Source: BRH-c54 sp036567945 (GTDB taxonomy: Bacteria > Bacteroidota > Bacteroidia > Flavobacteriales_E > Vicingaceae). Taken from it: a stretch of DNA of 48,314 nucleotides. The stretch is from positions 1 through 48,314 of the forward strand of contig DATCTM010000144.1 of assembly GCA_036567945.1 (NCBI GenBank). Reading direction: 5' to 3'. Positions 8,983-16,513 of this stretch are shown in pieces. How positions within the stretch are numbered: position 1 is the first letter of the stretch; each line of letters starts with the position of its first letter. Made by a program: the position numbers and the translations under genes. Under the pieces are notes generated by a model, which searched no databases, was not told where the DNA came from, and worked only from the letters and a program-made list of their open reading frames with translations.

Positions 8983-9881
8983 TTGAATATATAAAAATAG
9001 TACTATTAAGCTGCTGCATAAGTTTATTTATGAGTGTTTCTGCTCAGGAACTAGATTGTAAAGTTCAAATTAACTCCTCTCAAATTCAAGCTACCGACAA
9101 AAGTGTTTTTGACGTTATGGAAAAAAACATTTTTGAATTTATAAATAGTCGAAAATGGACCAACCATATTTATCAGCCAAACGAAAGAATTGAATGTTCT
9201 ATCTTAATCAATGTAAATGAGATGATTTCCGCTACAGAGTTTAAAGCTACTATTCAGGTTCAATCTAGAAGACCGGTTTTTAATAGTTCCTACAACAGCA
9301 CTTTACTCAATCATATTGATAAAGAATTTGATTTTAGATTTAACGAATTCGACAATCTACAATATTCAGAAAATTCACACATCTCTAACCTTACCTCTGT
9401 ATTAGCTTTTTATGCCTACATTATTATTGGTTTAGATTACGATTCTTTCGAATTAAAAGGAGGAACTCCTTATTTTTTACAAGCTCAAAAAATTGTATCT
9501 AATGCTCAGGGAGCTGCCGAACCAGGCTGGAAAGCTTTTGAAAACAACACTAACAGGTATTGGATAGTGCAAGATTTACTCCACCCTACCCACGAATCGT
9601 TAAGACAATGTTATTACGAATACCACCGTTTGGGTTTTGATGAAATGGCTAAGGATGTTGCCAAAGGTAGAGCTAAAGTGTTAGAGAGTTTAAAACTTCT
9701 AGACAATGTTTATAAAGCCAAACCGGGAGCTTTTCATTTGCAGGTTTTCTTTAATTCTAAAGCCGATGAAATTGTAAACCTCTTTAAAGGTGGTCTTGCT
9801 AACGAGAAAAGTGAGGTGATTACTTTACTCGATAAAATAAATCCCATGAATGGGAGTAAGTATAAAGAGATTAGGAAGTAG
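8979..9881 (+). CDS. DUF4835-family secreted protein
   Basis: A 300-aa protein with a cleavable signal peptide (hydrophobic residues about 4-22, then AQE). Its location between coaBC and recN and the YYEYHRLGFDEMAKD segment fit the Bacteroidota DUF4835 family, whose function is unknown. Its start overlaps the coaBC stop as ATGA, so translation is probably coupled. The predicted location is periplasm or outer membrane. No catalytic motif is visible. Confidence 0.85.
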   Translation: MIEYIKIVLLSCCISLFMSVSAQELDCKVQINSSQIQATDKSVFDVMEKNIFEFINSRKWTNHIYQPNERIECSILINVNEMISATEFKATIQVQSRRPVFNSSYNSTLLNHIDKEFDFRFNEFDNLQYSENSHISNLTSVLAFYAYIIIGLDYDSFELKGGTPYFLQAQKIVSNAQGAAEPGWKAFENNTNRYWIVQDLLHPTHESLRQCYYEYHRLGFDEMAKDVAKGRAKVLESLKLLDNVYKAKPGAFHLQVFFNSKADEIVNLFKGGLANEKSEVITLLDKINPMNGSKYKEIRK

Positions 9882-9979
9882 CTACTTTCTAACCTTTACC
9901 TTTATTCATATCTGTTATTAGATAAAAACCAAAGCTCATAAACTTCCATACTAATTCTCATATTTCTATTAAAAACATG

Positions 9980-9987
9980 TATTTTTG
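9980..9987 (+). promoter_or_regulatory. candidate -7 element of recN
   Basis: TATTTTTG is an exact TAnnTTTG match, 30 bases before the recN ATG, in the 136-base gap after the DUF4835 gene. It suggests recN can be transcribed independently of the upstream operon. No clear -33 TTTG is seen. Confidence 0.4.
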
Positions 9988-10017
9988 AGTTGGAAATTTT
10001 AACATCAAAAACCAATT

Positions 10018-11676
10018 ATGCTGCAATCGCTTGTCATTAAAAATTACGCTATTATTGAGCAACTTCAACTCGATTTTAACAATGATTTTACTGTGATAAC
10101 AGGAGAAACCGGAGCAGGAAAATCTATACTTTTAGGAGCTTTATCGCTCATTCTTGGTCAGCGAGCAGATACTTCCGTTCTCAACGATAAAGAAAAAAAA
10201 TGTGTGGTAGAAGGAACGTTTAATGTTTCCGAAAAATTGGTTACTCCATTTTTTAAAAGCAATGATTTAGACTTAGAGTTTCCTATTATTGTTAGAAGAG
10301 AAATTAGTGCCAATGGTAAATCCAGAGCGTTTATAAACGATACTCCTGTAAACCTCAATACCATTAAAGAATTATCGTTAACCTTAATAGACATACATTC
10401 TCAACACGAAACCTTAGAACTTAATTCTACCAATTTTCAAATAGAAGTGATAGATGCTTTTGCCAATACCGATGAACTTTTAAAGGAATATAAACAGCAT
10501 TTTTCCGAATATCAAAAATTACAACAAAACTACCAGCAATTGCTCCGCACAGAAAATGAAGCTAAATCTGATTTGGATTACCTTTCTTTTCAGTTGGAAG
10601 AATTGAAATCCTTAAAACTTCAATCGGGAGAACAAGGCGCTATTGAAAGTCAGTTAGAAATTATTAATAATGCCGAGCAAATTCACACTACTTTACAACT
10701 TTCGGCAAATTTGCTTTTAAATAGTGATGACAGTATCATTTCCAGAATGAATACTATTACGCAAGGTTTCTCAAAAATTAGTCATTGTTCTGAGAGTTAT
10801 AGTCAGCTCTTAGAACGATTAAACACCGTTTTAATAGAGTTAAAAGATCTTGCTGGAGAAATTGATGCAGAAAACGACAATGTAGATGTTGATGCTTCTA
10901 AATTAGATTACCTCAACAGTAGACTAAACAGCATTTATGCTCTAACACAAAAACATAAAGTAGCAGATGCTGACGAGCTAATGGAGTTGGAAAGTAAACT
11001 CGAAAATCAGTTAAACGATATTAATTCTGCTGAAGAAAAATTAGAACAACTAAAACAAGCCTTAGAAAACAGCAAAAAAACACTGTTGAATATTGCTGAA
11101 AAGTTATCTGCAAAAAGAAAAAATAGTTTTAAAGCCTTAGAAAAAAACATCATTGACAACCTTAAAGAATTAGGGATGGAAGATGCTTCTTTTAAAATTG
11201 AACATCAAGTGAATAGAGAATTTGCTATTACAGGAATAGATCAAATAGAATTTATGTTTTCTGCCAACAAAGGCATGGTGTTAAAACCTTTACACAAAAC
11301 AGCTTCGGGAGGAGAACTATCTAGGTTAATGCTTACCATAAAAGCTATTTTAGCAGAAAATTCTTCCATACAAACCATTGTTTTTGATGAAATAGATACT
11401 GGTGTATCTGGAGATATTGCTTATAAAATGGCTGCCATTATGGAGCTGATGAGCAAAAAAATTCAGATAATTGCTATAACTCATTTACCACAAGTTGCAG
11501 CCAAAGGAAATACTCATTTTAAAATTTATAAAGAAAACGATCAAAACAAAACCCTTACTAAAATGAAAGTGCTCATGGATGACGACAGAATTGACGAAAT
11601 TGCCAAAATGCTAAGTGGAAAGGAATTAACAGGAGCAGCAAAAGAAAATGCACGTCATTTATTAGCTATAAAATAA
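10018..11676 (+). CDS. recN: DNA repair ATPase RecN
   Basis: RecN is an SMC-like ATPase that acts early in double-strand break repair. The 552-aa protein has Walker A GETGAGKS (29-36) near the N-terminus, a long central region rich in Gln, Glu, Leu and Lys that forms the coiled coil (about 150-390), and C-terminal ATPase motifs: signature TASGGELSRLML, Walker B IVFDEIDTGVSG, and ITHLPQVAA with the switch His. The order and spacing of the motifs are those of RecN rather than SMC or SbcC. No LexA-type operator was recognised upstream. Confidence 0.96.
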   Translation: MLQSLVIKNYAIIEQLQLDFNNDFTVITGETGAGKSILLGALSLILGQRADTSVLNDKEKKCVVEGTFNVSEKLVTPFFKSNDLDLEFPIIVRREISANGKSRAFINDTPVNLNTIKELSLTLIDIHSQHETLELNSTNFQIEVIDAFANTDELLKEYKQHFSEYQKLQQNYQQLLRTENEAKSDLDYLSFQLEELKSLKLQSGEQGAIESQLEIINNAEQIHTTLQLSANLLLNSDDSIISRMNTITQGFSKISHCSESYSQLLERLNTVLIELKDLAGEIDAENDNVDVDASKLDYLNSRLNSIYALTQKHKVADADELMELESKLENQLNDINSAEEKLEQLKQALENSKKTLLNIAEKLSAKRKNSFKALEKNIIDNLKELGMEDASFKIEHQVNREFAITGIDQIEFMFSANKGMVLKPLHKTASGGELSRLMLTIKAILAENSSIQTIVFDEIDTGVSGDIAYKMAAIMELMSKKIQIIAITHLPQVAAKGNTHFKIYKENDQNKTLTKMKVLMDDDRIDEIAKMLSGKELTGAAKENARHLLAIK

Positions 11677-11749
11677 GCTACAAAACTATAAGAAAAGGGT
11701 AAGAGTGTAATTAAGTCTAAATCTTTAGCTTTTATTTTATTAATCTCAC

Positions 11750-11757
11750 TATATTTG
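11750..11757 (+). promoter_or_regulatory. candidate -7 element of fabI
   Basis: TATATTTG is an exact consensus match, 33 bases before the fabI ATG. A partial -33-like TTTA lies at 11724-11727. The implied 5' leader of roughly 25-30 bases is A-rich, as is usual in this phylum. Confidence 0.5.
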
Positions 11758-11790
11758 TGGTTCTAAAAAGTTTTTATAAAAGAAAAAAAA

Positions 11791-12597
11791 ATGTCTAATA
11801 ATTTATTAAAAGGTAAAAAAGGAATAATCTTCGGAGCGTTAAACGAACATTCTATAGCATGGAAAGTTGCAGAAAGAGCTCATGAGGAAGGTGCAGAATT
11901 TATTTTAACCAATGCACCTGTTGCTATAAGAATGGGAGAATTAGATGAGTTAGCCAAAAAAACCAACTCTGATGTTATTCCTGCAGATGCAACATCAATA
12001 GAAGATTTAGAAAAGTTATTTGATGCTGCAACTAAAAAATTCGGCAAAATAGACTTTATTCTTCACTCCATAGGAATGTCATTAAACGTAAGAAAAGGTA
12101 TCCCCTATACAGAAAACAACTATGAATATTACATGAAAGGAATGGATATTTCTGCTATTTCTTTTCATAAAGTAATGAAAGTGGCCATGCAAAAAGATGC
12201 AATGAATGATTGGGGTTCAATTTTAGCATTATCTTATATTGCTGCACAAAGAGTTTTCCCCAATTATAATGATATGTCTAATGCCAAAGCATTATTGGAA
12301 TCTATTGCTAGAAATTTTGGATATCATTTTGGAATAGATAAAAAAGTAAGAGTAAACACTATTTCTCAATCGCCTACAGCTACAACAGCCGGAAGTGGTG
12401 TAAAAGGATTTGATGCATTTATTAATTATGCTGAAGACATGTCTCCATTAGGTAATGCAAGTGCATTAGCTTGTGCAGATTATTGCATTTCTCTATTTTC
12501 TGATTTAACTAAATATGTAACCATGCAAAACTTATTTCACGATGGAGGTTTCTCTAATGTTGGTGTAAGTCAAAAAGTAATGGATAGATTTATGTAA
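11791..12597 (+). CDS. fabI: enoyl-[acyl-carrier-protein] reductase FabI
   Basis: FabI reduces trans-2-enoyl-ACP with NAD(P)H, the last step of each fatty-acid elongation cycle. The 268-aa protein is a short-chain dehydrogenase of the FabI type. The N-terminal nucleotide site reads GALNEHSIAWKVA in place of the classical GxxxGxG. The catalytic region SYIAAQRVFPNYNDMSNAKA gives Tyr149, Tyr159 and Lys166, with the Tyr-x6-Lys spacing of FabI. It has its own promoter candidate and ends in a strong terminator. fabD lies elsewhere in the window, so the fatty-acid genes are dispersed. Confidence 0.96.
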   Translation: MSNNLLKGKKGIIFGALNEHSIAWKVAERAHEEGAEFILTNAPVAIRMGELDELAKKTNSDVIPADATSIEDLEKLFDAATKKFGKIDFILHSIGMSLNVRKGIPYTENNYEYYMKGMDISAISFHKVMKVAMQKDAMNDWGSILALSYIAAQRVFPNYNDMSNAKALLESIARNFGYHFGIDKKVRVNTISQSPTATTAGSGVKGFDAFINYAEDMSPLGNASALACADYCISLFSDLTKYVTMQNLFHDGGFSNVGVSQKVMDRFM

Positions 12598-12619
12598 TTA
12601 AGTATAAAGGCTAATCTTA

Positions 12620-12657
12620 TAAAAAAGCAACCTAAATAATTTAGGTTGCTTTTTTTA
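12620..12657. terminator. bidirectional Rho-independent terminator between fabI and the coiled-coil gene
   Basis: A perfect 11-bp stem, AGCAACCTAAA (12626-12636) and its complement (12640-12650) around a three-base loop, is flanked by an A-run on the left and a T-run on the right. It can therefore terminate both the rightward fabI transcript and the leftward transcript of the convergent small gene. Confidence 0.9.
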
Positions 12658-12677
12658 TCAACTCTCCAAGTTTTCTA

Positions 12678-12962
12678 TTAGTTAACCAAGGTGGTTAATT
12701 CCGAAAAGCCTTGTTTAAATGAGTTAGAAGCACTATCAAAAGTATCCTTTACTTCTTCCCATTTATCTTCCGAAGAAGTCAGTAAGTCTTCGTATTTGGT
12801 TTGCATTTCGTCTCTTTTAGCTTTTAGTTCAGCTAATTTCTCATTATAACTCGCTTTAACTTCTTCTTTAGCATTTTCTTTTTTAGCTTCTAGCTCATTT
12901 ATTTGGTTAAAAACTTCATCAATTGTTGATTTTGCTTCTTTTTTATATTCTTCTCTGTTCAT
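12678..12962 (-). CDS. small coiled-coil protein of unknown function
   Basis: A 94-aa soluble protein with no signal peptide and no cysteine. Nearly the whole length is charged (Glu and Lys) with heptad-like hydrophobic spacing, for example INELEAKKENAKEEVK and KLAELKAKRDEMQTKYEDLL, so it should form a long coiled coil (about 5-75). The C-terminal end (ASNSFKQGFSEL) is less charged and may form an amphipathic helix. Proteins of this type in Bacteroidota are sometimes called stress-response coiled-coil proteins, but that is only a loose analogy. It has a good promoter and shares the fabI terminator, so it is probably a real monocistronic gene. Confidence 0.75.
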   Translation of the reverse strand: MNREEYKKEAKSTIDEVFNQINELEAKKENAKEEVKASYNEKLAELKAKRDEMQTKYEDLLTSSEDKWEEVKDTFDSASNSFKQGFSELTTLVN

Positions 12963-13017
12963 AATATTTAGTTTTTTAAAAGTAATGCCTACTCTTTTCA
13001 GGATTTTCGGCTTGCTC

Positions 13018-13050
13018 CGAAAGTAAATAAAGATTGTATAATCTCACAAA
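13018..13050 (-). promoter_or_regulatory. promoter of the small coiled-coil gene
   Basis: On the minus strand TTTG (13047-13050) lies 21 bases upstream of TACTTTCG (13018-13025). This matches the Bacteroidota -33/-7 arrangement except for one C in the -7 element. The ATG lies about 55 bases further downstream. Confidence 0.55.
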
Positions 13051-13064
13051 GTAAATTTGTGCAT

Positions 13065-13081
13065 CAACTCGATATGAGTTG
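13065..13081. repeat. perfect inverted repeat upstream of the coiled-coil gene promoter
   Basis: CAACTC and GAGTTG surround the five-base centre GATAT. There is no T-run, so a terminator is unlikely. The position about 15 bases upstream of the -33 element suggests a possible activator or repressor site, but nothing identifies the protein. Confidence 0.45.
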
Positions 13082-13195
13082 TAATAATAACCTTAAGGAA
13101 GTGTATGCTTCTAAATTAGCCATAATACATGGCAATTTAAAACATGTCGTCTTAAAAGATGTTAAATGAAATTTGTGAAAACAGCCAAAAAGCTT

Positions 13196-14167
13196 TTATA
13201 ACAAAGCTTCTATAATTTTTTCTATAGAATAGCCATCTGCTTCTGCTTTGTAATTTCTTACAATTCTGTGTCTTAAAATTGGTGTTGCTACAGCTTTTAC
13301 ATCATCAATATCCGGAGAATATTTTCCATTAAGTGCCGCATGACATTTAGCTCCAACAATTAAATATTGTGAAGCTCTTGGTCCTGCTCCCCAACTTAAA
13401 TAATTATTCACTATTTCGGGAGAGAACTCATTACCCGGTCTGCTACTAGATGCCAACTTCACAGCATACTCCAATACATTTTCTGCAACAGGTAGTTTTC
13501 TTATTAAATTCTGAAAGAAAATAATTTCTTCAGCATTCATTACTTTATTTAATTGGATATCACTATCTGTTGTAGTTGCTTTTACAATGGCTAACTCTTC
13601 AGCATATTTAGGATAATCTACCCAAATATTAAACATAAACCTATCTAACTGTGCTTCTGGCAAAGGATAGGTTCCTTCTTGTTCTATAGGATTTTGAGTT
13701 GCCAACACAAAGAAAGGATTATCTAATTTATAATGATTTCCTGCGGCTGTAACAGTTTTCTCCTGCATAGCCTCTAATAATGCCGATTGTGTTTTTGGAG
13801 GTGTTCTATTAATCTCATCAGCTAAAATAATGTTAGCAAATAAAGGACCTTTAATAAATTTAAAGTTCTTTGTTTCATCTAAAATTTCAGAACCAATAAT
13901 ATCTGACGGCATTAAATCTGGAGTAAATTGAATTCTGTTAAAGCTCAATCCTAATGCATCTGCCAATGTATTAATAAGTAAGGTTTTTGCCAAACCCGGT
14001 ACCCCCACCAACAAACAATGTCCTCTACTAAAAATAGAAATTAACACACTTTTTATTACCTCATCTTGCCCTACAATTACTTTCCCAATTTCTTGTTTTA
14101 AAATATCGTATCTTTTAACAAAGTCATCTATTGCTTCAACTTCTGATTTATATTTATTTTCTGACAT
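13196..14167 (-). CDS. MoxR-family AAA+ ATPase
   Basis: MoxR ATPases are chaperone-like AAA+ proteins that assist maturation of partner proteins, often ones with von Willebrand A domains. The 323-aa protein has Walker A GVPGLAKT (55-62), Walker B ILADEINR, the MoxR-typical PPKTQSALLEAMQE, and sensor region ATQNPIEQEGTYPLPEAQLDRF. The C-terminal lid domain is intact. It is the last gene of a five-gene leftward run beginning at guaB, 27 bases after a SurA-like gene. The usual DUF58/VWA partners are not adjacent here, so its client could be connected with the envelope folding factors upstream. Confidence 0.93.
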   Translation of the reverse strand: MSENKYKSEVEAIDDFVKRYDILKQEIGKVIVGQDEVIKSVLISIFSRGHCLLVGVPGLAKTLLINTLADALGLSFNRIQFTPDLMPSDIIGSEILDETKNFKFIKGPLFANIILADEINRTPPKTQSALLEAMQEKTVTAAGNHYKLDNPFFVLATQNPIEQEGTYPLPEAQLDRFMFNIWVDYPKYAEELAIVKATTTDSDIQLNKVMNAEEIIFFQNLIRKLPVAENVLEYAVKLASSSRPGNEFSPEIVNNYLSWGAGPRASQYLIVGAKCHAALNGKYSPDIDDVKAVATPILRHRIVRNYKAEADGYSIEKIIEALL

Positions 14168-14194
14168 AGTATAGTTTTTAGTTAACGGTAAAAA

Positions 14195-15544
14195 TTATTT
14201 TACCCAAGGATTTTCAAATGAGCAACCTTTATATTCATCACTAATGTTAACGTGTGTATCTGCTAATTTTTCTTTAATCCATTTTAATGTATGTTCTCCT
14301 TCTTTAGCTCCTAATGCTGCTTGTTGAATTTTAGAATAATCTGTTTCTAACGAAGCTTTGTGAGGTTCTGTTTTACTAATTAGTTGAACTATTCTATATC
14401 CTTTTTTACCATCAGCAGATTGAGCAGGAACAGGTTTTGAAATTTCTCCTTCTTTAAGTTTTTCTAAAGTATAATAAACTTGTGGTTCTACTTCATCTAA
14501 ACTAAAAAATGCAGTACCTGTTTGAGGGTTAGCAACTACTCCATCGCTTTTGGCTGAACTTTCATCATTAGAATATTTTAAAGCATAATCGCCAAAGGTT
14601 AATGTATCTGTTGGCAATGCATTGTAAATGCTATCTGCCAGATTTTTAGCATTTTGAACTTCTTTTTCGCTTACTTTAATTTTGATAAGGATATGTCTGG
14701 TATTAACTTTTTGACCTCTTCTTTCTATTAATTGAATAATATGAAAGCCAAACTTGGTTTTCACAATTTCAGAAACTGCGGTATTTTTTAATTTAAAAGC
14801 AGTAGCTGAGTATTCAGGAACCAATTCTGCTCGTCCTAAAAAACCTATTTCCCCACCATTTTTAGCTGAACCTTCATCTTCTGAATAAAGTATGGCTAAA
14901 GTAGCAAAGTCTTCTCCTTTAATAATTCTATCTCTAATTGCTTGAATTCGTTCTTTAGCGGCATTTATTTCTTCTTCGCTTTCTTTAGCATAAATTAATA
15001 TTTGAGCATATTTCACCTCCGATTCTATAATTGGTATTGAGTCTTCAGGAATTTTTTTATAAAAATCTCTCACTTCTTTTGGTGTAATGGTTAGTCCGGA
15101 AGTAATTTTTCCTTGCATACGCTGACTAATCATTTGATCTTTAACCGTACCTCTAAACTCTTCTTTAATTTCTTTAATAGTCTTTTTATAGTATTGTTCT
15201 AACTTACGCTCAGAACCAATTTGTGCAATAAAATAATTTAATCTTCTGTCAATTTCCATCTCCACCTCTGCATCACTAACTTCCAAACTATCTAGTTTTG
15301 CTTGATGAATTAATAATTTTTGAAATAATAACTCCTCCATTATTTCGCATTTATTATTATCATCTACAATTACTCCTTGAGATTTTAAAGAAACTATTTG
15401 AGTTTCTAAAGAGGAAAATAACAACATTTCTCCTCCCACCACAGCAATTGTCTTATCTAATACTTTCCCATCAGTTTGACTTTTTAATGTACTACCAATT
15501 AAAATTAGCGTAAGGAAGAGTATGTTTTTTATATTTATTATCAT
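14195..15544 (-). CDS. SurA-like periplasmic peptidyl-prolyl isomerase with two PpiC domains
   Basis: A periplasmic chaperone/isomerase for outer-membrane proteins. A signal peptide covers about residues 1-22, followed by a SurA N-terminal helical domain (about 25-165) containing EIMEELLFQKLLIHQAKLDSLEV. Two parvulin (PpiC) domains follow at about 170-275 and 280-390. The first shows the parvulin hallmarks FATLAILYSEDEGSAKNGG and FGFHIIQLIERR; the second begins TRHILIKI. The 449-aa length fits bacterial SurA. It sits between a SurA-N-like lipoprotein gene and moxR, probably in one operon. Confidence 0.9.
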   Translation of the reverse strand: MIINIKNILFLTLILIGSTLKSQTDGKVLDKTIAVVGGEMLLFSSLETQIVSLKSQGVIVDDNNKCEIMEELLFQKLLIHQAKLDSLEVSDAEVEMEIDRRLNYFIAQIGSERKLEQYYKKTIKEIKEEFRGTVKDQMISQRMQGKITSGLTITPKEVRDFYKKIPEDSIPIIESEVKYAQILIYAKESEEEINAAKERIQAIRDRIIKGEDFATLAILYSEDEGSAKNGGEIGFLGRAELVPEYSATAFKLKNTAVSEIVKTKFGFHIIQLIERRGQKVNTRHILIKIKVSEKEVQNAKNLADSIYNALPTDTLTFGDYALKYSNDESSAKSDGVVANPQTGTAFFSLDEVEPQVYYTLEKLKEGEISKPVPAQSADGKKGYRIVQLISKTEPHKASLETDYSKIQQAALGAKEGEHTLKWIKEKLADTHVNISDEYKGCSFENPWVK

Positions 15545-15583
15545 GTGTCTATTTTTCTCAATTGTCTAATCTCAAACTTAAAA

Positions 15584-16465
15584 TTAGTTTTGTTCTTGTT
15601 TATCCTCTTGTTTATTGTAAAACTTAACTTTATTAGAGTTAATTGCCTGTTGGTATAAATCGTGTTTTAATTTTTTTAGAAGATTAAGTTTTCTTTTATT
15701 AATAATGATATTTTTAATGTTATTAGTTTCAAAAGCTAAGGGAGCAACATCTCCACTTTTTATATGATCGTTAATTTTTAAAAAGTAATAGGCTAACGAA
15801 TCTTCAAGCACCATATTGTTGTTTGCCGTAATTTGATAATTAGCCGATAAAGGTAGTTCTTTTTTTAAATCATTTACTTCTATCCATTCTTCTTCGTTAA
15901 AATAAAATTTTTCAGCATATTGATGTGCATATTCTTTTACTTCTTGCTGGTCTTTTTCTTCATTTGAAGCAAAATTCTTTTTTACTCTTTTAATTTTAGG
16001 TGCTTTTAATGGCACTTTCATAAACTTCACTTTAACAATATCATTTATCAGCTTAAAATTCTCAGGGTTTTTATCGTAATAGGCTTTAATCTCATCTTCA
16101 GCTACAAAAGTGTCTAGTTTTTGTTTTATTAACTCTTTTTCATAAGTATAAATTAGAAGTGTTGTTCTGTAATCTTCCAATTGTTTTTTAAAATCTTGCT
16201 GATTTTGATCTAAATTAAGCTCTGCTTTTTGCAAGACTAATTTTTCTTTAATCCAATTTTCAATAAAATTATTTACAATTGTTAAACTGTCTTCTTTAGA
16301 AATACCTGTTAACGTTAAATTTTCAATTTCTTTCAATTTTAACTGATATTCTCCCAATTCTACAACAACATCTTGTTTGTCGTCTTCTTCTTGTTTTTGA
16401 AAAAATTCTAAATCACAAGAAACAAATGATAGTGTAATTATAATAACTGCTATAAGTTGTTTCAT
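15584..16465 (-). CDS. SurA-N-like chaperone lipoprotein without an isomerase domain
   Basis: A 293-aa lipoprotein: the leader ends in FVSC, with Cys17 lipidated. The next ~110 residues resemble the SurA/trigger-factor chaperone core, with a long helix containing NFIENWIKEKLVLQKAELNL and then KQLEDYRTTLLIYTYEKELI. No PpiC domain is recognisable: the FGFH and GGELG-type motifs of its neighbours are absent. Similar lipoproteins occur in Bacteroidota beside PpiC genes. Its position between two double-PpiC proteins suggests a membrane-tethered holdase for outer-membrane clients; this is inference from context and fold. Confidence 0.75.
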   Translation of the reverse strand: MKQLIAVIIITLSFVSCDLEFFQKQEEDDKQDVVVELGEYQLKLKEIENLTLTGISKEDSLTIVNNFIENWIKEKLVLQKAELNLDQNQQDFKKQLEDYRTTLLIYTYEKELIKQKLDTFVAEDEIKAYYDKNPENFKLINDIVKVKFMKVPLKAPKIKRVKKNFASNEEKDQQEVKEYAHQYAEKFYFNEEEWIEVNDLKKELPLSANYQITANNNMVLEDSLAYYFLKINDHIKSGDVAPLAFETNNIKNIIINKRKLNLLKKLKHDLYQQAINSNKVKFYNKQEDKQEQN

Positions 16466-16513
16466 TGTTAATGTTTAATGATTAATTTCCAATATCTAAT
16501 CAGTAATTTCTAA

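Noticed and set aside
13082..13195. Possible small RNA or gene between moxR and the coiled-coil gene promoter
   Set aside because: No open frame of note, no convincing promoter-terminator pair and no strong secondary structure were seen.
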